64,000 bases of DNA from a bacterium (GCA_003577245.1 QEVS01000006.1:1-64000), one strand, 5' to 3'. Shown: positions 51,961-60,502, numbered from the stretch's first letter. Made by a program: numbers and translations. Notes: generated by a model from the letters alone, not told the origin.

Positions 51961-52899
51961 TCAGCGGAAATGTGGGAGCACCGTCTCGGCAAAGAGCTGC
52001 GCCGGCTCGCGGGTGTCCCGGCCAAAGAACTCCATCAGGAACATGGTGCAGCCCAGGGCGATGTTCTTCTCGATCTGCTCGCGCACCCGTGCAGGGCTCC
52101 CGGCAATGGCCAGCGGCCCTGTTGGGTCGCCCATGTGCCCGCCGAAGATCTTCTTCGCCGTCTCCACCATCGGGCCCGCGCTCGCCTCGTCCGGGGCAAT
52201 GACCACCAGGCACTGCTGGCTCACCGTGATCGTGGCGGGGTCGCGCCCCACGGCCTCGCAGTGGGCTCGAAGCACTTCGGCCTTGTGCCCCAGGGCGGCG
52301 TGCTGCACCGCCTGGTTGTTCCAGATGTCCGCCTCGCGGGCGGCGAGCTTCATCGTCACCTTCTCGCCGCCACCGCCAATGAGGATGGGTGGCCTCCGCA
52401 CCGGCTTGGGCAGGCAGACGAGGTTCTCCACGTGCACGTGCTTACCGTCCATCGTCACGTGCTCGTGCTCCGGGTCCCACATGCGCTTGAGCAGTGCAAC
52501 CGTCTCGCAAAGCTGGCCGAGCCGCTCCGGCGTGCCCGGGAACGGCACACCGAAGTCCGTGAACTCGCGCGGCATCCAGCCCGCGCCCAGGCCGGCAATC
52601 ACCCTCCCACCGGCGATGTTGTCGACAGTCGCAATCACCTTGCCCAGGTGGGCCGGGTTGCGCATCCCCGCGGGCGTCACCAGTGTCCCCAGCTCGACGC
52701 GCGAGGCGACCGCCGCCAGCCCGCTCAGCAGCGACCACGCCTCGAGAATCGGGATCGTCGGCGACTGCGGGCCGTAAAGGTGGTCGCACACCCACAGCGA
52801 GTCGTAACCCATCGCCTCGAACGCGGTCGCTGCTTCGCGCGACTCATCCCAGGTGCGCTTGATCTGTGGAACGGTGACGCCGAAATGGACCGCGGCCAT
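51961..52899 (-). CDS. LLM class F420-dependent oxidoreductase
   Basis: 312 aa from ATG 52899 (GGAG 8 nt upstream). MAAVHFGVTVPQIKRTWDES, AFEAMGYDSLWVCDHLYGP, VDNIAGGRVIAGLGAGWMPR and PPILIGGGGEKVTMKLAARE fit the TIGR03560 group of F420-dependent LLM enzymes. Substrate unknown. The longer frame from 52947 lacks conserved residues. It reads toward the candidate RNA but ends before that RNA's promoter. Confidence 0.85.
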   Translation of the reverse strand: MAAVHFGVTVPQIKRTWDESREAATAFEAMGYDSLWVCDHLYGPQSPTIPILEAWSLLSGLAAVASRVELGTLVTPAGMRNPAHLGKVIATVDNIAGGRVIAGLGAGWMPREFTDFGVPFPGTPERLGQLCETVALLKRMWDPEHEHVTMDGKHVHVENLVCLPKPVRRPPILIGGGGEKVTMKLAAREADIWNNQAVQHAALGHKAEVLRAHCEAVGRDPATITVSQQCLVVIAPDEASAGPMVETAKKIFGGHMGDPTGPLAIAGSPARVREQIEKNIALGCTMFLMEFFGRDTREPAQLFAETVLPHFR

Positions 52900-52994
52900 G
52901 CCCAATCTCCAGGGGTGTATTGTTTCCCGGCGCCCGGCGCCGGCCATGGCATTCTGCCACCAACACGTCCGCTCTGCTCAGAAAGGAAACGGCT

Positions 52995-53801
52995 CTACCC
53001 GCAGAAGCCGAAGTACACGTTGACTTCCTGTGGCCCCGGAAAGACGAGCACCACCCCGTCGTCCACGTCCACCCACAGGCCCCCACCGACCGGGCAGAAG
53101 TACTGCACCTGGTAAAAGCCCGGGGTCAGGGCCAGCTGGTAGTAGCCGGTGGATGAGGCGGTTGCGCTCCACCGGAACCCGCCCGCAACGTAGCCGATCT
53201 TGCAGCCGTCACAGACCGAGTCATCGAACAGCAGCACGGTGCCGTAGACCAGGCCCTGCGTGGGCGAAGTCGCCGTTGCGGTTGGCGCGACTGTGTTTGT
53301 GGGCGGCGCCACGGTGTTCGTGGGTGGCGCAACCGTGTTCGTGGGTGGCGCGACCGTGTTGGTGGGCGGCGCCACCGTGTTTGTTGGGGTCGAAGTCTGT
53401 TGCCCGCCTCCCGGTGATGCTGAGGCAGACGGCGAAGGCGACCTCCCCGGAGATGCCGAAGCGGACGGTGAAGGCGACGCGGAAGGGCTCGCCTTCACCG
53501 TCGCGGACTTCGTCGCCCCCGGCGATGCCGAGGCCTTCTTCGTGGCCGACCGCGTAACGGTGGCGGTTTCGTCACCGCCAGTGGCGGGCTTCCCGCCATC
53601 GCCGTCGTCCCCTGAGAGGAGGAAGAATGCCCCCGCTGCGGCCGCAATTACGAGGACGCCCCCGCCAATCAGCGCCAGCAAACGAGGGGTGATGCCCGGC
53701 CGCGGTCGCGCCGCTTCGCCCGCCGCGCCGAGGTTGCCGCCGCAGTTCTCACAGAACTCAGAGCTGTCCGGGACCTGGCCCCCGCAATAAGGACAGAACA
53801 C
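52995..53801 (-). CDS. Zinc-ribbon membrane protein with exported beta domain
   Basis: 268 aa from GTG 53801 (GGAGG 5 nt upstream). An N-terminal zinc ribbon (FCPYCGGQVPDSSEFCENCG) is cytoplasmic. A membrane helix (LLALIGGGVLVIAAAAGAFFL) follows, then a long Ser/Ala/Pro/Lys linker and five TNTVAPP heptads. The end is a beta-sandwich-like domain with six cysteines (DSVCDGCKIGYV, YFCPVGG, YFGFCG) that resembles carboxypeptidase regulatory-like domains. Function unknown; it may anchor a surface domain and sense it through the ribbon. The longer frame to 54011 enters non-coding structured DNA and was rejected. Confidence 0.72.
   Translation of the reverse strand: MFCPYCGGQVPDSSEFCENCGGNLGAAGEAARPRPGITPRLLALIGGGVLVIAAAAGAFFLLSGDDGDGGKPATGGDETATVTRSATKKASASPGATKSATVKASPSASPSPSASASPGRSPSPSASASPGGGQQTSTPTNTVAPPTNTVAPPTNTVAPPTNTVAPPTNTVAPTATATSPTQGLVYGTVLLFDDSVCDGCKIGYVAGGFRWSATASSTGYYQLALTPGFYQVQYFCPVGGGLWVDVDDGVVLVFPGPQEVNVYFGFCG
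53284..53388. repeat. 21-bp tandem repeat, five copies, inside the zinc-ribbon gene
   Basis: Five in-frame 21-bp units starting GGCGC encode the heptad TNTVAPP in the exported linker. Third-position differences between units show it is kept as protein, unlike the 75-bp array. Confidence 0.9.
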
Positions 53802-53925
53802 GCGCGCCTCCTCGCAGGGGATACCGCTCTGCTCCCGCGAGGAGCTTACCTGCGCGACAGGGTCTGACCAATGGCCGTACGTCCCCTCGCGCCGGGGACG
53901 AGCGGCCGCAAACGGCAGAGACGCA

Positions 53926-54264
53926 AGAGGGGCGCCCCTTCCCCTTGCGGGTCTGAAGCGCCCCTTTGCTTGCTGGAGGTAGTCTATCGGATGCCCTGGC
54001 TGGGGTTGCATGCGCTCCGCTTGCGCGGATTTGCCGCATCCTTTGCCTTGACCTCGCCGGTGAGAGCCTCGCGACTTTCGGAGCTTCCTTCATCGCCTGC
54101 GGTGGGCCTTGCGGCTCTCCGCCTGCTCCGGATGCCCCGGCCCCTTGCGGGACCCCGGCTCGGTGACCAGTGCAAGGGCCGGAACCCCTGGCTGGCCCCG
54201 GCGCTTCCAGGCCCTGCGGCCTTTCCCCGCCGGTAGGTGGCTCCCGACCACCCCGCCTCCAACG
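53926..54264 (-). ncRNA. Candidate structured RNA with GCAA tetraloops, unassigned
   Basis: The gap 53802-54519 has no believable protein. On the minus strand it holds four hairpins capped by GCAA (GNRA) loops: at 54010-54039 (AUGCG, asymmetric internal loop, UCCGC-GCAA-GCGGA, CGCAU), 54099-54122 (GCGG-AGA-GCC-GCAA-GGC-CCA-CCGC), 54142-54151 and 53941-53951. On the other strand these would be UUGC loops, so the minus strand is the RNA. The 3' side ends in a stem GGGGCGC/GCGCCCC (53928-53965). A weak promoter TGTACA-N17-TACATT sits before 54264. Not recognisable as RNase P, tmRNA, SRP or 6S. Ends are estimates. Confidence 0.45.
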
Positions 54265-54339
54265 CCGCGAAATGTATCGGCGCCTGCCGCGCCTGTACAG
54301 CCACTTATGGCAACTCGATAGAGCATTCACAAACCATTG

Positions 54340-54354
54340 ATAGACGCCGTCTAT
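54340..54354. promoter_or_regulatory. Palindrome ATAGACG-C-CGTCTAT, possible operator
   Basis: Seven-bp arms around one base in an AT-rich patch that is unlike its GC-rich surroundings; on the minus strand GATAAT directly abuts it. It lies about 75 bp upstream of the candidate RNA and 165 bp upstream of the C26 gene. Form suits a TetR-type site; the binding protein is unknown. Confidence 0.4.
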
Positions 54355-54507
54355 TATCGTCACTTGCACATCTGTCCCCTGCCTCGGCCGATGGCTACCC
54401 CCGGGGAGATTATGTCCGGCCTTCCGCCCGGTGCGGGTGATTGAACCGGGCACGTTCTCGGTGCCACCCCTGGGCGGGGACATTCGCCACCAGCGACACG
54501 CGCGGTC

Positions 54508-54513
54508 TAGGAT
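54508..54513 (+). promoter_or_regulatory. Leaderless -10 box TAGGAT
   Basis: TAGGAT-N6-GTG; the only clear case here with a GTG as the leaderless start. Confidence 0.5.
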
Positions 54514-54519
54514 CTCCCG

Positions 54520-55233
54520 GTGGACCTGCCAATCATCGCCGTCAGCATGGGGCACTCGCCAAAGGGACAACCCGCGGCCCAGGTCAACGCCACCTACATC
54601 CACGCAGTGCAGAAGGCCGGGGGAGCCCCGCTGCTCATCCCTCCACAGGCCGGCCCGGCGGCGCTCAGCGAACTGCTCGGAAGCGCCCGTGCCGTTCTCC
54701 TCACCGGTGGCGGCGATGTCGACCCCGCGCTTTACCGCGAACCGCGGCATCCCGCCGTGGCCGGCGTCTCCCCGGAACGCGACCAGGTCGAGCTCGCCCT
54801 CATACGCTTTGCCCTGGGGCAGCAGGTTCCCCTGCTTGCCATCTGCCGGGGCATGCAGATCCTCAACGTCGCCCTTGGCGGCTCTCTCATACAGGACATC
54901 CCCGACCTGTTCCCCACCGCGATTGCCCACGCCGTGCCCGAGCCGCGCGATGCTCCCTCACATGACGTGCGCATTCAACCGGGCAGCCGGCTGGCGGACC
55001 TCGCAGGAGCCCTCACCCTGGGCGTCAACTCGCGCCACCACCAGGCCGTGGACCGCCTCGGCGAGGGCCTCCTCCCCGTCGCCTGGGCCGATGGAGACCT
55101 CGTCGAAGGGCTGGAGATGCCGGGCCGCTGGGTCGTCGGCGTGCAGTGGCACCCGGAGAACATGGTGGACTCATCGCCGCCGGCGCTGGCGCTCTTCGAG
55201 GGCCTGGTGCGAGCGGCGCGCGCGAGCGCCTAA
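54520..55233 (+). CDS. Class I glutamine amidotransferase-like (peptidase C26, PuuD-like) hydrolase
   Basis: 237 aa from GTG 54520. LLTGGGDVDPALYREPRHP, nucleophile Cys in LLAICRGMQILNVALGGSL, NSRHHQAV, and His-Glu in GVQWHPENM define the C26 family, which hydrolyses gamma-glutamyl bonds such as gamma-glutamyl-GABA. No synthetase partner is adjacent, which supports a stand-alone hydrolase. It converges closely on the UroD-like gene. Confidence 0.88.
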   Translation: MDLPIIAVSMGHSPKGQPAAQVNATYIHAVQKAGGAPLLIPPQAGPAALSELLGSARAVLLTGGGDVDPALYREPRHPAVAGVSPERDQVELALIRFALGQQVPLLAICRGMQILNVALGGSLIQDIPDLFPTAIAHAVPEPRDAPSHDVRIQPGSRLADLAGALTLGVNSRHHQAVDRLGEGLLPVAWADGDLVEGLEMPGRWVVGVQWHPENMVDSSPPALALFEGLVRAARASA

Positions 55234-55243
55234 GAGCTTCCGG

Positions 55244-56230
55244 CTAGCCCGCCGCCTGCGCCAGCGCGGCCCGGTTCGCGGCCGGCGTTTCCGGCGGGAT
55301 CGAACACCCCGCCGTCACCAGGAGCCGGTCAGGTCCCGCCGTGGCAACCGCTTCCCGCACCTGGGCGGCCACCTCGCTCGCGTTCATCGTTGCCAGCGCC
55401 GCCTGGTCGACTCCGCCCATGACGGCCTTCGTGGTCTGCGCCTTGACGGCCGCGAGCGAAGGGTTGCCCGGCCCATGGTCGGCCCAGTTGAAGGCGGCCA
55501 CGGGGTAGTCCAGGAGCAGGCCGATCATGTTGTTGTTGCGGCACACGTGGAGCACGTTGAAGGGCGCCTCTCGGACGCCGGCCAGCACCTGCAGGTCGTA
55601 AGGCCGCCCGAATTCGCGGTAGAAGTCGGGCGAGGAGATATCCTGGCTTGCCCAGGCGAGCGGTGCGAAGAAGATCCCCGCGGCCCCCGCCTCCAGTGCC
55701 GCCCGCGCGTATGCGGCGAGAGTCACGGTCACGGCGGCCAGCGCGGCATGCGCCCCGGCCGGGTTCTGGGCCGCCAACCCGGCGAATTCCTTTCGCAGCC
55801 CACAGAGCTGCGCCGTCACCGACAGCGGCGAGAAGATCGTGTGGATCACGTCCGCCTCCCCCGCCACGCCGTTCAGCACCAGCCGGAGCGCCTCCAGGTG
55901 CTCCGCAAACACGCCGCCGCGCGGGTCCACCGGGCGAATGCTGTCCAGGCCGCTCGCCTCCTGCACCGCCACGGAGAGGAGCTCCGGGTGGCGCGGCTCC
56001 GCCGGTCGCTGGTAGCCGTTGCCCCACGCCTCGGCGAAGTAGCTCGCCCGCGGGTTCAGCTTGATGAAGTCCCACCCGAACGCGTGGTACTGCTCGAGCG
56101 TGACATCGGCCAGCTCCCGCGGCGACCACTCGCGCAGGTAATCGTGCCCCCACATGGAGACGGGCGGCCGGTCCACCGGCGCCCCCGCCAGCGCCGCCCG
56201 CACGCGTTCCTTCTTCGTCATGGCTGCCAT
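55244..56230 (-). CDS. Uroporphyrinogen decarboxylase-like (MtaA/CmuA type) protein
   Basis: 328 aa. Starts MAAMTKKERVRAALAGAPVD RPP-like as UroD family members do; then WDFIKLNPRASYFAEAWGN, TIFSPLSVTAQL, AGAAGIFFAPLAWASQDI, VLHVCRNNNMIGLLLDYPVA and LLVTAGCSIPPETPAANRAAL. The last motif (Cys in TAGCSIP) and the His-Val-Cys strand match cobamide-dependent methyltransferases rather than true HemE. Probably acts on methylated corrinoid or a related methyl group. GGAGG precedes the ATG. No heme gene near. Confidence 0.82.
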   Translation of the reverse strand: MAAMTKKERVRAALAGAPVDRPPVSMWGHDYLREWSPRELADVTLEQYHAFGWDFIKLNPRASYFAEAWGNGYQRPAEPRHPELLSVAVQEASGLDSIRPVDPRGGVFAEHLEALRLVLNGVAGEADVIHTIFSPLSVTAQLCGLRKEFAGLAAQNPAGAHAALAAVTVTLAAYARAALEAGAAGIFFAPLAWASQDISSPDFYREFGRPYDLQVLAGVREAPFNVLHVCRNNNMIGLLLDYPVAAFNWADHGPGNPSLAAVKAQTTKAVMGGVDQAALATMNASEVAAQVREAVATAGPDRLLVTAGCSIPPETPAANRAALAQAAG

Positions 56231-56294
56231 GGGCTTCCTCCACCGGAGTTACGGACTCATCGTACGCGCCGGCCGCGGCCCGTGGGCAAGGGGT

Positions 56295-57314
56295 CTAGCT
56301 CACGAGCGTCCCGAGAATGCGTTCGACGTCCTGCGGTGAACCCGCCGGCATGCTGATGACCGGCATGTCGAGGCCCAGCCGGCGCCGCTCCTCAACGCCC
56401 GCGGCAACCGTCTCCAGGTCTCCGTAGACGGCCGTCTCGTCGAGCATCCGCTCTCCCATCGCGGCCATGATCTCGGGCGTGGTGCTGAAAGGCATGGGGC
56501 GATTGACCTCGGCCGCCTTGCGCATGGCCGCCACCTCATCGGCGAAACCGTTGCGGGCCAGCATGCGGTGGTAGAAGTCGCCCATGTTCGTCACGTACCA
56601 CGAGATGGGCCCCGCCGCCTGCACCTTCGCCTTCTCCATGTCCGGGTTGATGACCACCGTTAGCGAGGCCACGCACTCCACGGCGCTATCGGGCCGCCCG
56701 GCCTTCCTCGCGCCGCTGCGTACCCGCTCCATGCCCTCGGCGAACTTCGACTTCGGCCAGTAGATGGGCATCCAACCGTCGGCCACCTCGCCCACCTGCT
56801 TCATGCTCACGGGCGAAATGGAGGCGATGTAGATGGGGATGTGCTTGCGCACCGGCTCGAAGAGCAGCTTGAAACCCCGTTGCAGCTTGAAGCACTCCCC
56901 TTCGTAGAACACCTTCTCGCCCGCGATTATCAGGTTGATGATCTCGCAGTATTCCTTGAGCCGCTGCAGGGGCTTTTCGAAGGGCTCCCCGTGCCAGTGC
57001 TCGATGACGCGCGCGCCGCTCGTGCCCAGGCCGATGATCATGCGCCCGCCCGAAAGCTCGTCGAGCGTTGCCGCCGTCATCGCCAGCACGGCCGGTGACC
57101 GCCCGAACACCGGAGCGATGCCGGTGCCGAAATGGATCTTCTTCGTGGCCAGCGCAACCTGGGTCAGCAGGGAGAACTGGTCTCGCCCCCAGGTCTCCGC
57201 CGTGAACACCGCCTCGACGCCCACCTCCTCGGCGATCTGGATGCGCTTGATGATCTCCTTGTTCTGCTCCGGGCTGCCGGTGAAACCCACCGAAACTGCG
57301 AGACGCCTGGCCAT
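56295..57314 (-). CDS. LLM class flavin/F420-dependent oxidoreductase
   Basis: 339 aa. RLAVSVGFTGSPEQNKEIIK, EEVGVEAVFTAETWGRDQFS, TLDELSGGRMIIGLGTSGAR and PIYIASISPVSMKQVGEVAD fit the Mer/LLM family. Longer than the other two in this window. 64 bp downstream of the UroD-like gene's start on the same strand, so it is the upstream gene of a possible pair. Substrate unknown. Confidence 0.85.
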   Translation of the reverse strand: MARRLAVSVGFTGSPEQNKEIIKRIQIAEEVGVEAVFTAETWGRDQFSLLTQVALATKKIHFGTGIAPVFGRSPAVLAMTAATLDELSGGRMIIGLGTSGARVIEHWHGEPFEKPLQRLKEYCEIINLIIAGEKVFYEGECFKLQRGFKLLFEPVRKHIPIYIASISPVSMKQVGEVADGWMPIYWPKSKFAEGMERVRSGARKAGRPDSAVECVASLTVVINPDMEKAKVQAAGPISWYVTNMGDFYHRMLARNGFADEVAAMRKAAEVNRPMPFSTTPEIMAAMGERMLDETAVYGDLETVAAGVEERRRLGLDMPVISMPAGSPQDVERILGTLVS

Positions 57315-57382
57315 GCCTGCTACTCCAATCCTTCAGTAACGTGCGTTGTGTGACACAACTATGCTGGCGGGTCGCGCCCCCG

Positions 57383-58294
57383 TCAAAGCTGCCCCGGGCA
57401 AGCGGTCTCCTCTCTATCCCGGGCCTCCAGTGCCTCCGCGACCCGGGCCGCGTACGAGCCCGGCGTACCTCCGCCGGCGGCCCTCCCATCGATGCAAGTG
57501 ACCGGCATCACGCCCATCAGCGCGTTCGTCAGGAAGACCTCCCGGCCCGGGCCTTCCAGCATGCCGGGAAGCAGCCGCCCCTCCTCCGCGCGCAGGCCGC
57601 AGCGTGCCGCCAGCTCGCCAAGGACCAGCCCCCTCACCGTCCCGGGCAACGCCCCCTCCTCCACGGGCGGCGTGACCAGTGTCCCCTGGCGTCGCGCCTG
57701 CTCGAAAACCACGAACACGTTCGCTGCACTCGCACCGGCCACGCCGCCGGCCGTGTTCAAGACCAGCGCTTCGTCCGCGCCTGCCTCCTGCGCCTCCATC
57801 CGCGCAAGCACGTTCTCCAGGTAGCTCAACGACTTCACTCTCGCGAGAGGCGACCTCTCGTTGCGCGGTATCGCACTCGTCACCAGACTCATGCCGCGTT
57901 TGTAGAGGCCGGGCGGATACCCTGCGAAGGGCCGCACCTCGATCGCCACCGTGGGTTGCATCCCGCTCGAAGGCGCCAGCCCCCGCTCGGCGGCCACGCC
58001 GCGGCTCACTGAAATACGCACGCTGCTGTCATCGCTGCCGCAGGCCAGGAGGCACGCCCGGACCTCCCCGCGCAGCTCCTCCATGCTCATCCCCGGGTCA
58101 ATGCCCAGCATGGCGAGCGATGCTATCAGCCGCTGCTCGTGGAACGCCCACCGCAGGGGTTGCCCGTTCTTCGCTCGCAGCGTCTCGAATACCCCGTCGC
58201 CGAGCGTGAAGCCCCGGTCGCCCGGGGCAATGCCCGCCGCCGACGGTGCGACGAAGGCGCCATTCACCTGGCTCACCAGGCGGCCCCCGCTCAC
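57383..58294 (-). CDS. pabC: Aminodeoxychorismate lyase (class IV aminotransferase)
   Basis: 303 aa from GTG 58294. GDRGFTLGDGVFETLRAKNG at the start, PLP Lys in LARVKSLSYLENVLAR, Glu/Asn stretch GADEALVLNTAGGVAGASAA and EGALPGTVRGLVL are those of fold-IV PLP enzymes. Splits aminodeoxychorismate to p-aminobenzoate and pyruvate for folate. The assignment over branched-chain or D-amino acid transaminase rests on the GTGA overlap with pabB. pabA is not in the window. Confidence 0.85.
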   Translation of the reverse strand: MSGGRLVSQVNGAFVAPSAAGIAPGDRGFTLGDGVFETLRAKNGQPLRWAFHEQRLIASLAMLGIDPGMSMEELRGEVRACLLACGSDDSSVRISVSRGVAAERGLAPSSGMQPTVAIEVRPFAGYPPGLYKRGMSLVTSAIPRNERSPLARVKSLSYLENVLARMEAQEAGADEALVLNTAGGVAGASAANVFVVFEQARRQGTLVTPPVEEGALPGTVRGLVLGELAARCGLRAEEGRLLPGMLEGPGREVFLTNALMGVMPVTCIDGRAAGGGTPGSYAARVAEALEARDREETACPGQL

Positions 58295-59718
58295 CCGGAC
58301 ACCCCGGCAATCGCGGCCAGCGCCGACGCCGCCTTGGCCATCGTCTCGTCGTGTTCCGCCGCCGGCTCCGAATCGGCGACGATTGCGCCGCCGGCCTGCA
58401 ACCAGAGCCGCTCACCGTGCAGCACAATCGTCCGGATAGTGATGCTGCTCTCCATGAAGCCATCGTGCCCCATGGCGAAGATGGCGCCGCAGTAGGGGCC
58501 GCGCCGCACCGGCTCCAGCTCTTCGATGACCTGCATCGCCCTGATCTTCGGGCAGCCCGTGACCGAACCGCCGGGGAAGCAGGCTCTCAGCAGGTCAACT
58601 GGCCCCAGGCCCGCGCGCAGGATGCCGGTTACGGTGCTCACCAGGTGCCAGACGTTGGAGAAGCCCTCCAGCGCGAACATCTCCGGCACGCTCACTGTCC
58701 CGATGCGGCAGACGCGGCCGAGGTCATTCCGCAACAGGTCGACGATCATCAGGTTCTCTGCCCGGTCCTTCTCGCTCGTCAGCAGCTCCGCGGCCATTTC
58801 GCGGTCGCTCTTCGCACCGGCGCCGCGCGGGCGGGTGCCCTTGATGGGTCTTGTCTCGACGTATCCCCCTTCGAGGCGCAGGAAACGCTCCGGCGAGGCG
58901 CTCAACAGCTTCGTCTCTCCGAAATCCAGGTACGCGCCATAGGGCACGGGCGCTCCATGGCGCAACCCCGAAAACAGCGCGAACGGGTCGCCGTGCCACT
59001 CGCTCTCCAGCCTGTGCGAGAGGTTGACCTGGTAGATGTCGCCCGCCCGGATGTAGTCCAGCGCGCGCTCCACCGCCGCGCAGTATTCGTCCCGCGGCGT
59101 GCGCGAAACAGGTGCCCGCGTCAATCGGAAGGCACCGGCAGGTCTTGCGGGGGCGGATAACAGCGCCTCGACATAGTCCAGCTCCGCTTCCGCCGCGGCA
59201 CTCTCACTTTCGCCCTGCCAGGCTATCAGCCACGCTTCGCCCGAGAGATGGTCGAAGGCCAGCACCCAGCCGTAGACCCCAAACACCATGTCCGGTGGTC
59301 CCGGCTCAAGCGGAATGGTGGCGGGCACCGCCTCCAGGTGGCGGCCCAGGTCGTATCCGAGATAGCCGATCAGCCCACCGCGGAATGGCGGTAGCCCTGG
59401 AGTGGCCGCTGTCCGTCGAGGCCGGCCCCACCGCGCCAGCGCATCCCACGGGTTCGACCGCACTTCCCGTGCCGAGCCGTTCCGCGGGGCGATCGCCAGG
59501 CGCTCACCCTCCGCGCGCAGTGTCACGCGAGGGCAGGCGGCCATGTACGAATAGCGGCCCATTCGCTCCGCTCCTGCGCTGCTGTCGAGCCACACAAACC
59601 CATCGAGCACGCGCAGCCGCGCCGCCGCCTCCGCGGGTTCCATCGCCACGGGGCGCACCAGGTACCCCGGCGTTCGTTTGCCCGCCGCCGGGATGCTCGC
59701 TCTGGTCCCCGCCGTCAT
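58291..59718 (-). CDS. pabB: Aminodeoxychorismate synthase component I
   Basis: 475 aa. Chorismate-binding domain: SGLRHGAPVPYGAYLDFGET, VETRPIKGTRPRGAG, RAENLMIVDLLRNDLGRVCR, CFPGGSVTGCPKIRAMQVIE, GPYCGAIFAMGHDGFMESSI. The N-terminal half is the anthranilate-synthase-type domain. Works with a PabA glutaminase that is encoded elsewhere. Start supported by TACGCT 6 nt upstream. Anthranilate synthase TrpE is less likely given the fused pabC. Confidence 0.9.
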   Translation of the reverse strand: MTAGTRASIPAAGKRTPGYLVRPVAMEPAEAAARLRVLDGFVWLDSSAGAERMGRYSYMAACPRVTLRAEGERLAIAPRNGSAREVRSNPWDALARWGRPRRTAATPGLPPFRGGLIGYLGYDLGRHLEAVPATIPLEPGPPDMVFGVYGWVLAFDHLSGEAWLIAWQGESESAAAEAELDYVEALLSAPARPAGAFRLTRAPVSRTPRDEYCAAVERALDYIRAGDIYQVNLSHRLESEWHGDPFALFSGLRHGAPVPYGAYLDFGETKLLSASPERFLRLEGGYVETRPIKGTRPRGAGAKSDREMAAELLTSEKDRAENLMIVDLLRNDLGRVCRIGTVSVPEMFALEGFSNVWHLVSTVTGILRAGLGPVDLLRACFPGGSVTGCPKIRAMQVIEELEPVRRGPYCGAIFAMGHDGFMESSITIRTIVLHGERLWLQAGGAIVADSEPAAEHDETMAKAASALAAIAGVSG

Positions 59719-59724
59719 GGACTC

Positions 59725-59730
59725 AGCGTA
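59725..59730 (-). promoter_or_regulatory. Leaderless -10 box TACGCT for pabB
   Basis: TACGCT-N6-ATG in the 24-bp gap after rsmE, giving pabBC a start of its own within the rsmE-pabB-pabC run. Confidence 0.5.
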
Positions 59731-59742
59731 TCCGAAGGCCGC

Positions 59743-60462
59743 TCAGCGCCCCAGCGACCGCACCAGCGCCACCGCGACCACGGCTGCCGTCTCGCTGCGG
59801 AGCGTGTTTGGCCCGAGCCGTGCCACGAGCGCCCCGTGCGCCCGCGCCCGCGCCACCTCCTCCTGGCTGAAGCCACCCTCTGGCCCAATGGCCACGGCGA
59901 GGCGCCCTTCGTCCGGGAGCAGCGCCGAAACCTCCTCCCACGGCCGGCCTCCCATGTCAGCGACCACCAGCGCGCCGTGGTGCCGCCCCAGCAGGTCATT
60001 GAAGTGCGCGGGAGGTTCGATCACCGGCATGTAGAGGCGCCCGCACTGCTCGGCCGCCTCGATGGCGATCCGTTCCCACCGTTCCTGCCGCCCGGCCGAG
60101 CTGCCCTCGCCCCGCGCGCTATGCTCGCTCAACAAGGGCCTGATGACTTCTGCGCCCGCCTCGGTTGCCTTCTCCACGGCCCAGTCGAAGCGGTTTGGCC
60201 GCACCAGCGCCACCCATAGCTCCAGCGTCACCGCCGGCGCAGGCTCCTGCCGGGCAAACGCGCCGATGGCCGCATGGAGCCCGGACTTCGCCGCCGGCCC
60301 TACCGTGGCTTCCCACTCGCGCCCGTCACCCGAAAAGGCAAGGAACTTCTCGCCCTCCCGGAGCCGCATCACCTTCGTCAGCCGCTGCGCCTGTTCGCCC
60401 TCGATGAGCAGCGGTCCCGGGCCCAGGTGGCCGCGCACGAACAGCCGGGGCACATGCGCCAT
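59743..60462 (-). CDS. rsmE: 16S rRNA (uracil-1498-N3) methyltransferase
   Basis: 239 aa from ATG 60462. PUA-like start MAHVPRLFVRGHLG, then the SPOUT knot: FDWAVEKATEAGAEVIRPLL, RWERIAIEAAEQCGRLYMPV, LAVAIGPEGGFSQEEVARAR, ARLGPNTLRSETAAVVAVAL. The knot motif GPEGGFS and LRSETA are diagnostic of RsmE. The longer frame to 60702 overlaps the divergent gene and was rejected on the TACGAT box. Confidence 0.94.
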   Translation of the reverse strand: MAHVPRLFVRGHLGPGPLLIEGEQAQRLTKVMRLREGEKFLAFSGDGREWEATVGPAAKSGLHAAIGAFARQEPAPAVTLELWVALVRPNRFDWAVEKATEAGAEVIRPLLSEHSARGEGSSAGRQERWERIAIEAAEQCGRLYMPVIEPPAHFNDLLGRHHGALVVADMGGRPWEEVSALLPDEGRLAVAIGPEGGFSQEEVARARAHGALVARLGPNTLRSETAAVVAVALVRSLGR

Positions 60463-60468
60463 GGCGCC

Positions 60469-60496
60469 ATCGTACCCGCTTTCGCGGCTGTACAAT
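60469..60496. promoter_or_regulatory. Divergent pair of leaderless -10 boxes
   Basis: TACGAT (60474-60469, minus, for rsmE) and TACAAT (60491-60496, plus, for the AhpD-like gene) each stand 6 nt from their ATG inside a 40-bp gap. Only 16 bp separate the two boxes, so each -35 region would lie in the other promoter and the two can hardly fire at once. Confidence 0.55.
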
Positions 60497-60502
60497 CCCG
60501 CC

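Larger units (their letters stand above)
54265..54519. other. Intergenic stretch with small hairpins
   Basis: No protein seen. It holds the 54340 palindrome, a 7-bp hairpin at 54426-54451 (GCCCGGT/ACCGGGC, with a tRNA T-loop-like TTCAATC inside but no tRNA around it) and a GGCAC/GTGCC hairpin near 54450-54468. It ends at the leaderless box of the C26 gene. Confidence 0.5.

Noticed and set aside
54426..54451. tRNA T-arm-like sequence
   Set aside because: TTCAATC lies in a hairpin loop, but there is no acceptor, D or anticodon arm around it.
54520..55233. PabA or TrpG glutaminase partner for pabB
   Set aside because: Sequence fits stand-alone C26 gamma-glutamyl hydrolases (GGGDVDP, NSRHHQAV), and it lies on the other strand away from pabBC.
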